Below, in pieces: positions 52,436 through 62,420 of a stretch of 64,000 bases of DNA. The position numbers were made by a program, and so were the translations under genes. The stretch is from assembly GCA_020002185.1 (NCBI GenBank), contig CM034532.1, positions 29,660,914 to 29,724,913 on the forward strand. Direction: 5' to 3'. The notes beneath the pieces are model-generated. The model was not told the origin of the DNA, searched no databases, and saw only the letters and a list, made by a program, of their open reading frames with translations. The stretch is from Paraescarpia echinospica. Its lineage: Eukaryota; Annelida; Polychaeta; Sabellida; Siboglinidae. The first letter of the stretch is position 1. Each line of letters starts with the position of its first letter.

Positions 52436-52858
52436 TAAAGGCACATGCGCAGACACTCGATACGTAACGATTGAAATTGAATATTGGAAAGTGAACAACC
52501 ACGAAAGCAGCCCCGATCCGTTATTTATAGTCGACGCCGCCGTGTGGCAATGGAGGCAGTTGGTACAACGTGGTCAATTCGTGAATGGTGCTGCTACCTT
52601 CGTCGATTGTTGACATTCTGCTAAATAAAAAAAAAAAAAAAAAAACAAGGTTCAAAAGACATCTCTACGAACACTATTACAACGGAACATGTCTCAGTTG
52701 ATCTGTGAACTTTACAATCAATAGTATCGCGTTGATATATCGACAGTCGCGCTACATCCACAGTGTGATAGTTTAAACCACTAATGGTTAAATACGCTTT
52801 TACATTTTATTTATCATTCATAAATAACCACTGAAACCTTCATCTGATTATGTTTCAG
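52063..52858. other. Copy-2 intron 8
   Basis: Aligns with intron 8 of copy 1 (22743-23640) through acacacgcgttcaatacagc and actatcaactcaccattcca. Contains (CA)n at 52371-52433 and an A-tract at 52625-52645. Confidence 0.8.
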
Positions 52859-52910
52859 TCGCAATTTCCTGGAACTTAATATCTACATGCGCGATCTCCG
52901 GGTCCAGGAA
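52859..52910 (+). pseudogene. Copy-2 exon 9, truncated
   Basis: Acceptor gattatgtttcag, then FLELNIYMRDLRVQE. Homology to copy 1 ends abruptly at 52910, about 38 bases before the expected donor. TM2 and exon 10 are not found downstream. Confidence 0.85.
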
Positions 52911-52959
52911 AGTAGTAATAGAGGTCCCTTACCGGGGACGGTGTCGCGTCGCGGTGGAA

Positions 52960-53110
52960 GTGCCATGTTAAGAGATAGGGGTTTCCACCAGACTGCGACT
53001 TTTCCACCGGTTATGATTTATGCAAATGAGGGTATCCCAGCAGCCTCTGCGCGGTCTGCGATTGACCAATCACGAGCGAGCTGGGCATTGTGGGCGTGGC
53101 TAGTTCCGAC
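52960..53110. promoter_or_regulatory. Octamer, CCAAT and GC-box cluster
   Basis: ATGCAAAT octamer at about 53021, a GACCAATCA CCAAT box at about 53065 and TGTGGGCGTGGC (KLF/GC box) at about 53090, in GC-rich DNA between the broken exon 9 and the palindrome. Octamer plus CCAAT is an arrangement known from histone H2B and snRNA promoters, of interest because histone 3' ends lie in the palindrome. No TATA box or gene follows directly. Confidence 0.4.
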
Positions 53111-53117
53111 CCCGGGC

Positions 53118-53296
53118 TAAAGTATAGGGAATTTTATCGCAAAGGTATCCGACCACTTTTTGAATTTTCTCCATGTTAAAGCATAGGCCATTTTATTGCA
53201 AAGGTATCCGACCACTTTTCGAATTTTTATCCCATGTAAAGCATAGGCGCTATTATCATAAAGGTGTGCGACCACTTTTTTGAATAAAATAAAATA
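53118..53296. repeat. 59/60-bp tandem repeat, three copies
   Basis: Units start taaagtatagg or taaagcatagg at 53118, 53177 and 53237 and contain aaaggtatccgaccactttt. The inverted counterpart at 63880-64000 shows at least two copies before the window ends. Confidence 0.85.
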
Positions 53297-54493
53297 CACC
53301 AAACAGCATTTGAATATGTCACACACGAGATTGCTTGACCCGTAGTCCGAGGCTTCGTCAAGGGATCGACCCCTTATTTGTTTGACAATGACATGTCGAA
53401 AATGTGGTGTTATAATAAGGCGTTATGTGTAACAAAAGGGGTTTATAAATTCAACGGAGATCGTTTTGTCTGAAGTAATGTATACGAAATGTAGACTACA
53501 TATAGGACTATGTTATATCAGGGCCTATAGCCTCGTTTTTTCGAACAGAGCGATCATTTTGGAATTAGACCTTTGATGTACTCGAGATGTGTCTGGGCAT
53601 GTTTGTTTGTTTGTTTGTTTGTTGATGTCATCAAACTGTTACGCACAGTAATTTTGTACCCGAGGTTGACTTGGTTAATCAGATAGTGCTTTGGTTAGCC
53701 ATTGTTTTGAGCTTTCGTGCTTGAATATAAGCCCATCATTTGGTGTTATGGGCAGTGACATACTATAGCGAGTGAAAATTGCCCCTGCTAACCGGTATAA
53801 ACTGTTATGAACTCGTAATGAATGCTCTGTGACTGTGTGTTGAAAAAAACATCCGTGTATCTGTCCCGTGTTAAGGCATAGGGAAATATACGAACTTATC
53901 TGTTAAAACATTCAAACTACCAGCTATCTGTGTAATATTTTGGTCAAACTGTTTGTCATGTAACAGTATTCGTCGTACGAGATTTGCACTTACCAACGGT
54001 CACAGTTGAAAGTCCGCATACAAACCGGATCCAAACTGGTGTCAAACTGTTTTGAACTGATATATCCTATCCAAGTCTCATCCGTATTTCATCTGTGCCT
54101 AGAGACCACCAATACTGTTTCACCATTTTATCATGCTGGTGTTCTTAACCTATACGTGTGTACGTATGTACGTATGTACGTAGGTGCATAATCGCGTTCA
54201 ACATCATTATTAAATATATAAACGCGCTATGTGCGATGCGCAATGTCGACTCGATCACCTTGATGCCAAAGATCATATATCTATACAAGACGGCGCAGTG
54301 CTCGCTATCTACATTGTTCGAGGAAAGTGAAGCGTCATGTTAGAACAATAGACTAGTGTATTAGCTATCGTTTGTAAGAACTATATCGAGCACAGGGTAT
54401 AAACAACCCAGTATATCCCTTTGAACTATAACATTAGCTATCATACGACATTTGTACTTACCCAACTTTGTTCTTATACCAATATAGTTAATA

Positions 54494-54530
54494 CTCTTTT
54501 GTGAGAATGTGGTTGGCTCTGAAAAGAACC
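54494..54530 (-). terminator. Histone-type 3' end (stem-loop plus HDE)
   Basis: On the minus strand GGTTCTTTTCAGAGCC (54515-54530) is the 16-nt metazoan histone mRNA stem-loop, with one G-U pair. It is followed after 11 nt by the purine-rich CACAAAAGAG (54494-54503), like the U7-binding histone downstream element. No histone frame lies upstream on that strand. Confidence 0.8.
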
Positions 54531-54581
54531 GTTTAAATATAAACAACAAACAGCAGCGACGATAAACATCCGTTGAAGAGT

Positions 54582-54745
54582 TAAGCACGTCGTTAGTAAA
54601 GGGACAAAGGCAGTGCTGTGATATTCCGACATTCGTTAAATATTTAAGCACGTCGTTAGTAAAGGGACAAAGGCAGTGCTGTGATATTCCGACATTCGTT
54701 GAATATATAAGCACGTCGGTAGTAAGAGAACGAAGGCAGTGACGA
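54582..54745. repeat. 63-bp tandem repeat
   Basis: Units start taagcacgtcg at 54582, 54645 and 54708 (last partial) and contain aaagggacaaaggcagtg. A related single copy lies at 55424-55465. As 63 is a multiple of three, a minus-strand frame (54361-54714) stays open through it. Confidence 0.85.
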
Positions 54746-54964
54746 AATATATATCACACCACACTTCCTGACGAGATATACCAGCACACGCTAGGATCTC
54801 TACACGGTAAATCTCAGTCCCGGCCCCGGCCCCGACAGCTGTTGGTACACTACCGACCTCGACAGCTGCCCTTCATCTGTCCGGACTGTGGGTCGTCGTT
54901 CAAACGTCGAGGTAACTGGAAGAGACACATCGCTCGCGTGACTGATCGAAAAGAACAAGAATAA
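54743..54964 (+). CDS. Possible C2H2 zinc-finger exon, no ATG
   Basis: An open 73-codon frame without ATG ends RQLPFICPDCGSSFKRR, then GNWKRHIARVTDRKEQE and TAA at 54962. Cys-x2-Cys, Phe, aromatic/Leu position and the first His fit a C2H2 finger linked by a preceding Pro-Phe, but the second His is absent (RVT where RVH is usual). A TGA precedes the frame at 54740. It could be a terminal exon or a decayed finger. The mirror copy is 62199-62420. Confidence 0.35.
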   Translation, partial: RNIYHTTLPDEIYQHTLGSLHGKSQSRPRPRQLLVHYRPRQLPFICPDCGSSFKRRGNWKRHIARVTDRKEQE

Positions 54965-55027
54965 ATTAAATACTGAAGGCACCTAATAATGTGTATAATT
55001 TCTTTTTATAGCAGTTCGATGGAACAT

Positions 55028-55180
55028 AAAGGTCACGTGGGTGTGCTGGAACGATGTGTCAAAACGCTATTTGTAACTTTGTTATATATACGAAAGAACA
55101 TAAAGGTCACATGGGTGTGCCGAAAGATTATGGATTGTAGGATAGTACATTAAGGTCACGTGGGCGTGCCGAAAGATCAC
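55028..55180. promoter_or_regulatory. Three E-box/GTGTG boxes
   Basis: aaggtcacgtgggtgtgc, aaggtcacatgggtgtgcc and aaggtcacgtgggcgtgcc at 55029, 55103 and 55152. The spacing and the joined CACGTG-GGGYGTG pattern look like a regulatory array between the outward-facing histone-type 3' ends. Mirrored at about 61995-62130. Confidence 0.4.
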
Positions 55181-55340
55181 CGACTTCAGAGGCCAAACTA
55201 CACATGCGCAGATGCTAGATTAGAAAAGTCAAGCACGGACTGATGAGTAGAATGTAAACATTCGAGTGATGTTTGTTGTAAGATAAAACCCGTGCGTTTG
55301 ATTTGTTCTTCAGTTTGTATCGACGCAAGAAGTGTGAAAT

Positions 55341-55421
55341 ATGGCTTCAAAGACAACAACGAAAGGTGGCAGATCGTACAGGGGACAAGAACCACCGTCA
55401 ACGAAGGAGGGATATCAATAA
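55341..55421 (+). CDS. 26-codon mini-frame upstream of a histone 3' end
   Basis: ATG at 55341 (gtgaaatATGG), product MASKTTTKGGRSYRGQEPPS plus six residues, TAA at 55419. It lies 88 nt before a histone-type stem-loop in sense and about 160 nt after the E-box array. Basic, Lys/Arg-rich start. The frame is kept in the mirror arm with one replacement (Tyr to Asp). Too short to be convincing; it is not a histone sequence I recognise. Confidence 0.3.
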   Translation: MASKTTTKGGRSYRGQEPPSTKEGYQ

Positions 55422-55508
55422 ACACGTTGGTAGTGAAGGGACAAAGGCAGTGACGAGATATACCAGCACACGCTAGGGTCTCTACACGGTAAATCTAGAA
55501 ACAAAAAC

Positions 55509-55545
55509 GGCTCTTTTCAGAGCCAACCCCATTTTCACAAAAGAG
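55509..55545 (+). terminator. Histone-type 3' end (stem-loop plus HDE)
   Basis: GGCTCTTTTCAGAGCC (55509-55524) is a perfect six-pair stem with a TTTC loop, preceded by AAAAAC and followed by AACCCCA. CACAAAAGAG (55536-55545) sits where the U7 histone downstream element belongs. This matches the consensus for replication-dependent histone mRNA 3' ends. Confidence 0.85.
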
Positions 55546-55925
55546 TATAATGCTAAATGAATTCGGATAAGTATGTCTGTGTATCGTTCAGTAGAGATGT
55601 CAGCCAGTTATGTATGTGTAGTTCAGTACACATACGTTAACCACTTATGTCTGTATACAGTTACGTATGTATGTGTAGTTCATTAGAGACGTTACATGGT
55701 AATGTCTGTGTATAGTTCACGAATAAACTGTGCAAACCATATCTTGGATCTTTACTGAATCCACAAAGCAAACTTTGACTAGCGAGAGGTACGAACCAAG
55801 CATTCAAACAAATTTGTCTGACAATTGAAACATCAAACACTTATAACAATGAGTTGCAAGAACCAACCTTGTATGATTCTCTTCAGGCCACCGAATACAA
55901 TTTTCTTAACCTATACGTATGTATG

Positions 55926-55927
<2 letters not shown>

Positions 55928-55956
<29 letters not shown>

Positions 55957-55957
55957 G
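55928..55957. repeat. (TA)n microsatellite, left arm
   Basis: About 14 TA units; the mirror tract at 61185-61238 is longer. Confidence 0.95.
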
Positions 55958-56407
55958 TGCGAACCATGTTGTCAACTCGGCGGCCTTAACACCAAAGATC
56001 CTATATCAAGGCAAGACGGTGCAGTGCTCGCAATCTACATTGTTCAAGGTAAGTGAAGTGTCATGTTAGAACAGTACAGGTACATAATAACCTCCCAGAT
56101 AAGATGTACCAGTATTTATATAGTTTACCGTATTAAGGATCAAGTGTACAAATGTCCATTATAACGTTTTTATCTTTTTTCGTACTATAGTATTTAAATT
56201 CGTGCTTCTTCGGTAAAACCTTCCAAACTTGCTTCTGTCGTAAAACAAATAATCTGGCATGGGTAACCGAAAACGAACTCATAGATTCAACAGATATGTT
56301 AACCACTTATGTATCTGTGTAGTTCAGTACAGATACGTTAACAAGTTATGTCTGTGTAGTTCTGTAGAGATGATAGCCACTTATGTCTGTGTAGTGCAGT
56401 TAATGTA

Positions 56408-56795
56408 ATCAGACCAACTAGTGGTGCAAACGAAACACTATGCTTTGACCAACACGTGTCACGAATTGAACTTAGATCAACTAGTTGCGTAAACGAAACA
56501 GAAACTTAACCGATTACATTGCACGAATTGAACTCAGACCTACTAGTTGGACAAACGAAACACTATTCTTTGACCAACACATGTCACAAATTGAACTCAG
56601 ATCAACTAGTCACACAAACGAAACACTATGCTTTGACCAGTACGCTGAACGAATCGAACTTAGACCAACTAGTGGTGCAAACGAAACACTATGCATTGAC
56701 CAATACACGGCACGAATTGAACTCAGACCAACTAGTTGGACACACGAAACACTATGCTTTGACCAACACGCTGCACAAATTTTTCAATTCGACGT
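56408..56795. repeat. 63-bp minisatellite, left arm, about six copies
   Basis: Units contain caaacgaaacactatgctt, gaccaacacg.ncacgaatt and gaactcagaccaactagt. The period equals 21 codons, so frames with repeats such as ELNSDQLVGQTKHYALTNT stay open. The right arm has about nine copies (60185-60735). Confidence 0.85.
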
Positions 56796-56803
56796 GTTAT
56801 CGC

Positions 56804-57352
56804 GTGAGATTTGCTTCAAAAGGAAGCAAAGCAAAGCAAATAGACGGGTTATTGTGTGAGATTTGCTTTAAAAGGAAGCAAAGCAAAGCAAATAGACGTG
56901 ATATTGTGTGAGATTTGCTTCAAAAGGAAGCAAAGCAAAGCAAATAGACGTGTTATCGCGTGAGATTTGCTTCAAAAGGAAGCAAAGCAAAGTAAATAGA
57001 CGTGTTATCGCGTGAGATTTGCTTCAAAAGGAAGCAAAGCAAAGCAAATAGACGTGATATTGTGTGAGATTTGCTTCAAAAGGAAGCAAAGCAAAGCAAA
57101 TAGACGTGTTATCGCGTGAGATTTGCTTCAAAAGGAAGCAAAGCAAAGTAAATAGACGTGTTATCGCGTGAGATTTGCTTCAAAAGGAAGCAAAGCAAAG
57201 CAAATAGACGTGTTATTGTGTGAGATTTGCTTCAAAAGGAAGCAAAGCAAAGCAAATAGACGTGTTATCGCGTGAGATTTGCTTCAAAAGGAAGCAAAGC
57301 AAAGCAAATAGACGTGTTAGCGCGTGAGATTTGTTTCAAAAGGAAGCAAAGA
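56804..57352. repeat. 52-bp satellite with internal hairpin, left arm, 11 copies
   Basis: Unit: gagatttgcttcaaaaggaa, gcaaagcaaagcaaatagac, gtgttatcgcgt. Each unit contains TTGCTTC and GAAGCAA separated by a short loop, so every monomer can form a hairpin. Units differ mainly at cgcg versus tgtg. The right arm holds about 14 copies. Confidence 0.9.
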
Positions 57353-57528
57353 ACTCACTCACTCACTCACTCACTCACTCACTCACTCACTCACTCACTC
57401 ACTCACTCACTCACTCACTCACTCACTCACTCACCCTTCGTATCTGTTCACTCACTCACTCACTCACTCACTCACTCACTCACTCACTCACTCACTCACT
57501 CACTCACTCACTCACTTACTCACTAACA
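57353..57528. repeat. (ACTC)n microsatellite, left arm
   Basis: Two ACTC runs separated once by ccttcgtatctgttc. The mirror tract has two such interruptions. All frames read Thr-His-Ser-Leu repeats. Confidence 0.95.
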
Positions 57529-57539
57529 TATCTGTACTG

Positions 57540-58040
57540 AAACGAGACTACGGATGACACATCACACGAGAGTACCGACGAGACAATGTCCGAGATATAT
57601 CACGAGACTACGGATGATACATCACACGAGACTACGAGTGGTGTGTATAATGTTCACGAGACTTCGGATGACACATCACACGAGAGTACCGACGAGACAA
57701 GAGACGAGACTATGGCCGATATATGTTACGAGACTACGGATGACACATTACACGAGACTACGGATGACACTTCACACGAGAGTACCGACGAGACAAGAGA
57801 CGAGAATATGTCCGAGATATGTCACGAGACTATGACCGAGATATGTCACGAGACTATGGTCGAGATATGTCACGAGACTATGATCGATACTACGGATGAC
57901 ACATCACACGAGAGTACGGACGAGACAAGAGATATGCTACGAGACTACGGATGACACATCACACGAGACTACGGATGTCACAACACACGAGAGTACGGAC
58001 GAGACAAAGAGATATGCCACGAGACATTCAAAGAGGTGAC
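57540..58040. repeat. 24-bp-based minisatellite, left arm
   Basis: Variations of cacgagactacggatgacac and agtaccgacgagacaagag. Unit lengths are multiples of three, giving open frames with HETTDDTSHESTDETRDE. Most likely non-coding satellite. Confidence 0.8.
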
Positions 58041-58149
58041 CATCATGGTTTCCGACGCCACTCAACGGACACCAATGTAATTAGTCAGAGTATAGCCATC
58101 TATCGAACATGATAGTTCTCTATTCGTTGACACACATATTCGTTGGGAA

Positions 58150-58378
58150 TAGCGGAAGCGTAGAGGCCGCCATGCCAGGTCGCCATGATATTCAATTAAC
58201 TTCCGGTACTACGTTACTTCCGGCGTAGCGTCCCTAGTAGAGGCCGCCATGACAGTCAAGTGACTTCCGGTACCACGTCACTTCTGTCGTAGAGACCCCT
58301 AGTGGATAATCGGAGTACTACGTCACATGGTGGCGCCATCTAGCGGTTAAAAATATCTAATTAGGTTAGCTAGAGAAA
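58150..58378. promoter_or_regulatory. ETS/CRE/YY1-rich duplicated block at palindrome centre
   Basis: A block with gtagaggccgccatg and acttccggtac.acgt.actt occurs twice (58163-58238 and 58238-58312), followed by a CTACGTCACATGGTGGCGCC patch. CTTCCGG (ETS), TGACGT-like and GCCGCCAT (YY1-like) motifs cluster here, and the mirror block lies at 58468-58700. It could be a bidirectional promoter. Inference only. Confidence 0.35.
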
Positions 58379-58809
58379 AAAAGTTGGGGTTAACCTCGCG
58401 AAAATTTAATGTTTTTGTCCCAGAGGGACAAAAACATTAAGTTTTCGCGATGTTAACCCCAACTTTTTTTCTCTAGCTAACCTAATTAGATATTTTTAAC
58501 CGCTAGATGGCGCCACCATGTGACGTAGTACTCCGATTATCCACTAGGGGTCTCTACGACAGAAGTGACGTGGTACCGGAAGTCACTTGACTGTCATGGC
58601 GGCCTCTACTAGGGACGCTACGCCGGAAGTAACGTAGTACCGGAAGTTAATTGAATATCATGGCGACCTGGCATGGCGGCCTCTACGCTTCCGCTATTCC
58701 CAACGAATATGTGTGTCAACGAATAGAGAACTATCATGTTCGATAGATGGCTATACTCTGACTAATTACATTGGTGTCCGTTGAGTGGCGTCGGAAACCA
58801 TGATGGTCA

Positions 58810-59310
58810 CCTCTTTGAATGTCTCGTGGCATATCTCTTTGTCTCGTCCGTACTCTCGTGTGATGTGACATCCGTAGTCTCGTGTGATGTGTCATCCGTA
58901 GTCTCGTAGCATATCTCTTGTCTCGTCCGTACTCTCGTGTGATGTGTCATCCGTAGTCTCGATCATAGTCTCGTGACATATCTCGACCATAGTCTCGTGA
59001 CATATCTCGGTCATAGTCTCGTGACATATCTCGGACATATTCTCGTCTCTTGTCTCGTCGGTACTCTCGTGTGATGTGTCATCCGTAGTCTCGTGTAATG
59101 TGTCATCCGTAGACTCGTAACATATATCGGCCATAGTCTCGTCTCTTGTCTCGTCGGTACTCTCGTGTGATGTGTCATCCGAAGTCTCGTGAACATTAGA
59201 CACACCACTCGTAGTCTCGTGTGATGTATCATCCGTAGTCTCGTGATATATCTCGGACATTGTCTCGTCGGTACTCTCGTGTGATGTGTCATCCGTAGTC
59301 TCGTTTCAGT
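58810..59310. repeat. 24-bp-based minisatellite, right arm
   Basis: Mirror of 57540-58040 with a few substitutions (for example a Tyr to Ser codon change in the minus-strand frame, and the missing Asp of MIDTTDD). Confidence 0.8.
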
Positions 59311-59319
59311 ACAGATATG

Positions 59320-59472
59320 TTAGTGAGTGAGTGAGTGAGTGAGTGAGTGAGTGAGTGAGTGAACAGATACGAAGGGTGAGTGAGTGAGTGAGTGAGTGAG
59401 TGAGTGAGTGAACAGATACGAAGGGTGAGTGAGTGAGTGAGTGAGTGAGTGAGTGAGTGGGTGAGTGAGTTC
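59320..59472. repeat. (GTGA)n microsatellite, right arm
   Basis: Three GTGA runs separated twice by acagatacgaaggg. Confidence 0.95.
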
Positions 59473-60182
59473 TTTGCTTCCTTTTGAAACAAATCTCACG
59501 CGCTAACACGTCTATTTGCTTTGCTTTGCTTCCTTTTGAAGCAAATCTCACGCGATAACACGTCTATTTGCTTTGCTTTGCTTCCTTTTGAAACAAATCT
59601 CACGCGCTAACACGTCTATTTGCTTTGCTTTGCTTCCTTTTGAAGCAAATCTCACGCGATAACACGTCTATTTGCTTTGCTTTGCTTCCTTTTGAAGCAA
59701 ATCTCACACAATAACACGTCTATTTGCTTTGCTTTGCTTCCTTTTGAAGCAAATCTCACACAATAACACGTCTATTTGCTTTGCTTTGCTTCCTTTTGAA
59801 GCAAATCTCACGCGATAACACGTCTATTTGCTTTGCTTTGCTTCCTTTTGAAGCAAATCTCACGCGATAACACGTCTATTTGCTTTGCTTTGCTTCCTTT
59901 TGAAGCAAATCTCACGCGATAACACGTCTATTTGCTTTGCTTTGCTTCCTTTTGAAGCAAATCTCACGCGATAACACGTCTATTTGCTTTGCTTCCTTTT
60001 GAAGCAAATCTCACGCGATAACACGTCTATTTGCTTTGCTTTGCTTCCTTTTGAAGCAAATCTCACACAATAACACGTCTATTTGCTTTGCTTTGCTTCC
60101 TTTTGAAGCAAATCTCACACAATAACCCGTCTATTTGCTTTGCTTTGCTTCCGTTTGAAGCAAATCTCACGCGATAACACGT
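59473..60182. repeat. 52-bp satellite, right arm, about 14 copies
   Basis: Inverted version of the 56804-57352 array; one monomer near 59985 lacks five bases (a ttgct unit). Confidence 0.9.
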
Positions 60183-60184
60183 CG

Positions 60185-60735
60185 AATTGAAAAATTTGTG
60201 CAGCGTGTTGGTCAAAGCATAGTGTTTCGTGTGTCCAACTAGTTGGTCTGAGTTCAATTCGTGCCGTGTATTGGTCAAAGCATAGTGTTTCGTTTGCACC
60301 ACTAGTTGGTCTAAGTTCAATTCGTGACACGTGTTGGTCAAAGCATAGTGTTTCGTTTGTACAACTAGTTGGTCTGAGTTCAATTTGTGCAGCGTAATCG
60401 GTTAAGTTTCTGTTTCGTTTGCGCAACTAGTTGGTCTGAGTTCAATGTTCGATTCGTTCAGCGTACTGGTCAAAGCATAGTGTTTCGTTTGTGTGACTAG
60501 TTGATCTGAGTTCAATTTGTGACATGTGTTGGTCAAAGAATAGTGTTTCGTTTGTCCAACTAGTAGGTCTGAGTTCAATTCGTGCAGTGTAATCGGTTAA
60601 GTTTCTGTTTCGTTTACGCAACTAGTTGATCTAAGTTCAATTCGTGACACGTGTTGGTCAAAGCATAGTGTTTCGTTTTCGTGACACATGTTGGTCAAAG
60701 CATAGTGTTTCGTTTGCACCACTAGTTGGTCTGAT
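60185..60735. repeat. 63-bp minisatellite, right arm, about nine copies
   Basis: Inverted version of 56408-56795 with about three additional units, two of them carrying the gtaatcggttaagtttctg variant. Confidence 0.85.
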
Positions 60736-61183
60736 TACATTAACTGCACTACACAGACATAAGTGGCTATCATCTCTACAGAACTACACAGACATAACTT
60801 GTTAACGTATCTGTACTGAACTACACAGATACATAAGTGGTTAACATATCTGTTGAATCTATGAGTTCGTTTTCGGTTACCCATGCCAGATTAGTTGTTT
60901 TACGACAGAAGCAAGTTTGGAAGGTTTTACCGAAGAAGCACGAATTTAAATACTATAGTACGAAAAAAGATAAAAACGTTCTAATGGACATTTGTACACT
61001 TGATCCTTAATACGGTAAACTATATAAATACTGGTACATCTTATCTGGGAGGTTATTATGTACCTGTACTGTTCTAACATGACGCTTCACTTACCTCGAA
61101 CAATGTAGATTGCGAGCACTGCACCGTCTTGCCTTGATATAGGATCTTTGGTGTTAAGGCCGCCGAGTTGACAACATGGTTCG

Positions 61184-61184
<1 letters not shown>

Positions 61185-61238
<54 letters not shown>
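61185..61238. repeat. (TA)n microsatellite, right arm
   Basis: About 26 TA units, longer than the mirror tract. Confidence 0.95.
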
Positions 61239-61241
<3 letters not shown>

Positions 61242-61617
61242 CATACGTATAGGTTAAGAAAATTGTATTCGGTGGCCTGAAGAGAATCATACAAGGTTGG
61301 TTCTTGCAACTCATTGTTATAAGTGTTTGATGTTTCAATTGTCAGACAAATTTGTTTGAATGCTTGGTTCGTACCTCTCGCTAGTCAAAGTTTGCTTTGT
61401 GGATTCAGTAAAGATCCAAGGTATGGTTTGCACAGTTTATTCGTGAACTATACACAGACATTACCATGTAACGTCTCTAATGAACTACACATACATACGT
61501 AACTGTATACAGACATAAGTGGTTAACGTATGTGTACTGAACTACACATACATAACTGGCTGACATCTCTACTGAACGATACACAGACATACTTATCCGA
61601 ATTCATTTAGCATTATA

Positions 61618-61654
61618 CTCTTTTGTGAAAATGGGGTTGGCTCTGAAAAGAGCC
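61618..61654 (-). terminator. Histone-type 3' end, right arm (minus)
   Basis: Stem-loop at 61639-61654 and CACAAAAGAG-type element at 61618-61627, read on the minus strand. Mirror of 55509-55545, sequence unchanged in the stem-loop. Confidence 0.85.
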
Positions 61655-61741
61655 GTTTTTGTTTCTAGATTTACCGTGTAGAGACCCTAGCGTGTGCTGG
61701 TATATCTCGTCACTGCCTTTGTCCCTTCACTACCAACGTGT

Positions 61742-61822
61742 TTATTGATCTCCCTCCTTCGTTGACGGTGGTTCTTGTCCCCTGTACGATCTGCCACCTT
61801 TCGTTGTTGTCTTTGAAGCCAT
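61742..61822 (-). CDS. 26-codon mini-frame, right arm
   Basis: Mirror of 55341-55421, open with the same start and stop and one replacement near the C-terminus (GYQ to GDQ). Confidence 0.3.
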   Translation of the reverse strand: MASKTTTKGGRSYRGQEPPSTKEGDQ

Positions 61823-62198
61823 ATTTCACACTTCTTGCGTCGATACAAACTGAAGAACAAATCAAACGCACGGGTTTTATCTTACAACAAACATCACTCG
61901 AATGTGTACATTCTACTCATCAGTCCGTGCTTGACTTTTCTAATCTAGCATCTGCGCATGTGTAGTTTGGCCTCTGAAGTCGGTGATCTTTCTGCACGCC
62001 CACGTGACCTTAATGTACTATCCTACAATCCATAATCTTTCGGCACACCCATGTGACCTTTATGTTCTTTCGTATATATAACAAAGTTACAAATAGCGTT
62101 TTGACACATCGTTCCAGCACACCCACGTGACCTTTATGTTCCATCGAACTGCTATCAAAAGAAATTATACACATTATTAGGTGCCTTCAGTATTTAAT

Positions 62199-62420
62199 TT
62201 ATTCTTGTTCTTTTCGATCAGTCACGCGAGCGATGTGTCTCTTCCAGTTACCTCGACGTTTGAACGACGACCCACAGTCCGGACAGATGAAGGGCAGCTG
62301 TCGAGGTCGGTAGTGTACCAACAGCTGTCGGGGCCGGGGCCGGGACTGAGATTTACCGTGTAGAGATCCTAGCGTGTGCTGGTATATCTCGTCAGGAAGT
62401 GTGGTGTGATATATATTTCG
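62199..62420 (-). CDS. Possible C2H2 zinc-finger exon, right arm
   Basis: Mirror of 54743-54964; FICPDCGSSFKRRGNWKRH is unchanged. Confidence 0.3.
   Translation of the reverse strand, partial: RNIYHTTLPDEIYQHTLGSLHGKSQSRPRPRQLLVHYRPRQLPFICPDCGSSFKRRGNWKRHIARVTDRKEQE

Larger units (their letters stand above)
53171..58421. repeat. Giant palindrome, left arm
   Basis: Reverse complement of 58425-64000 along its whole length. Base 64000 pairs with about 53171; the left arm may extend further left. Arm length 5251 bp here against 5576 bp on the right, the difference lying in tandem repeats. The centre is ttttgtccc-aga-gggacaaaa with the midpoint at 58423. Point differences between arms are few. 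Stretches 53300-54490 and 55560-56400 hold no gene. Confidence 0.9.

Noticed and set aside
56804..57352. CRISPR-like regular 52-bp repeats
   Set aside because: There are no spacers: the whole unit repeats, the genome is metazoan, and the array is an ordinary satellite.
57586..57954. Acidic Thr/His/Asp repeat protein (mirror at 58892-59260)
   Set aside because: All frames are open because repeat periods are multiples of three; better explained as a satellite.
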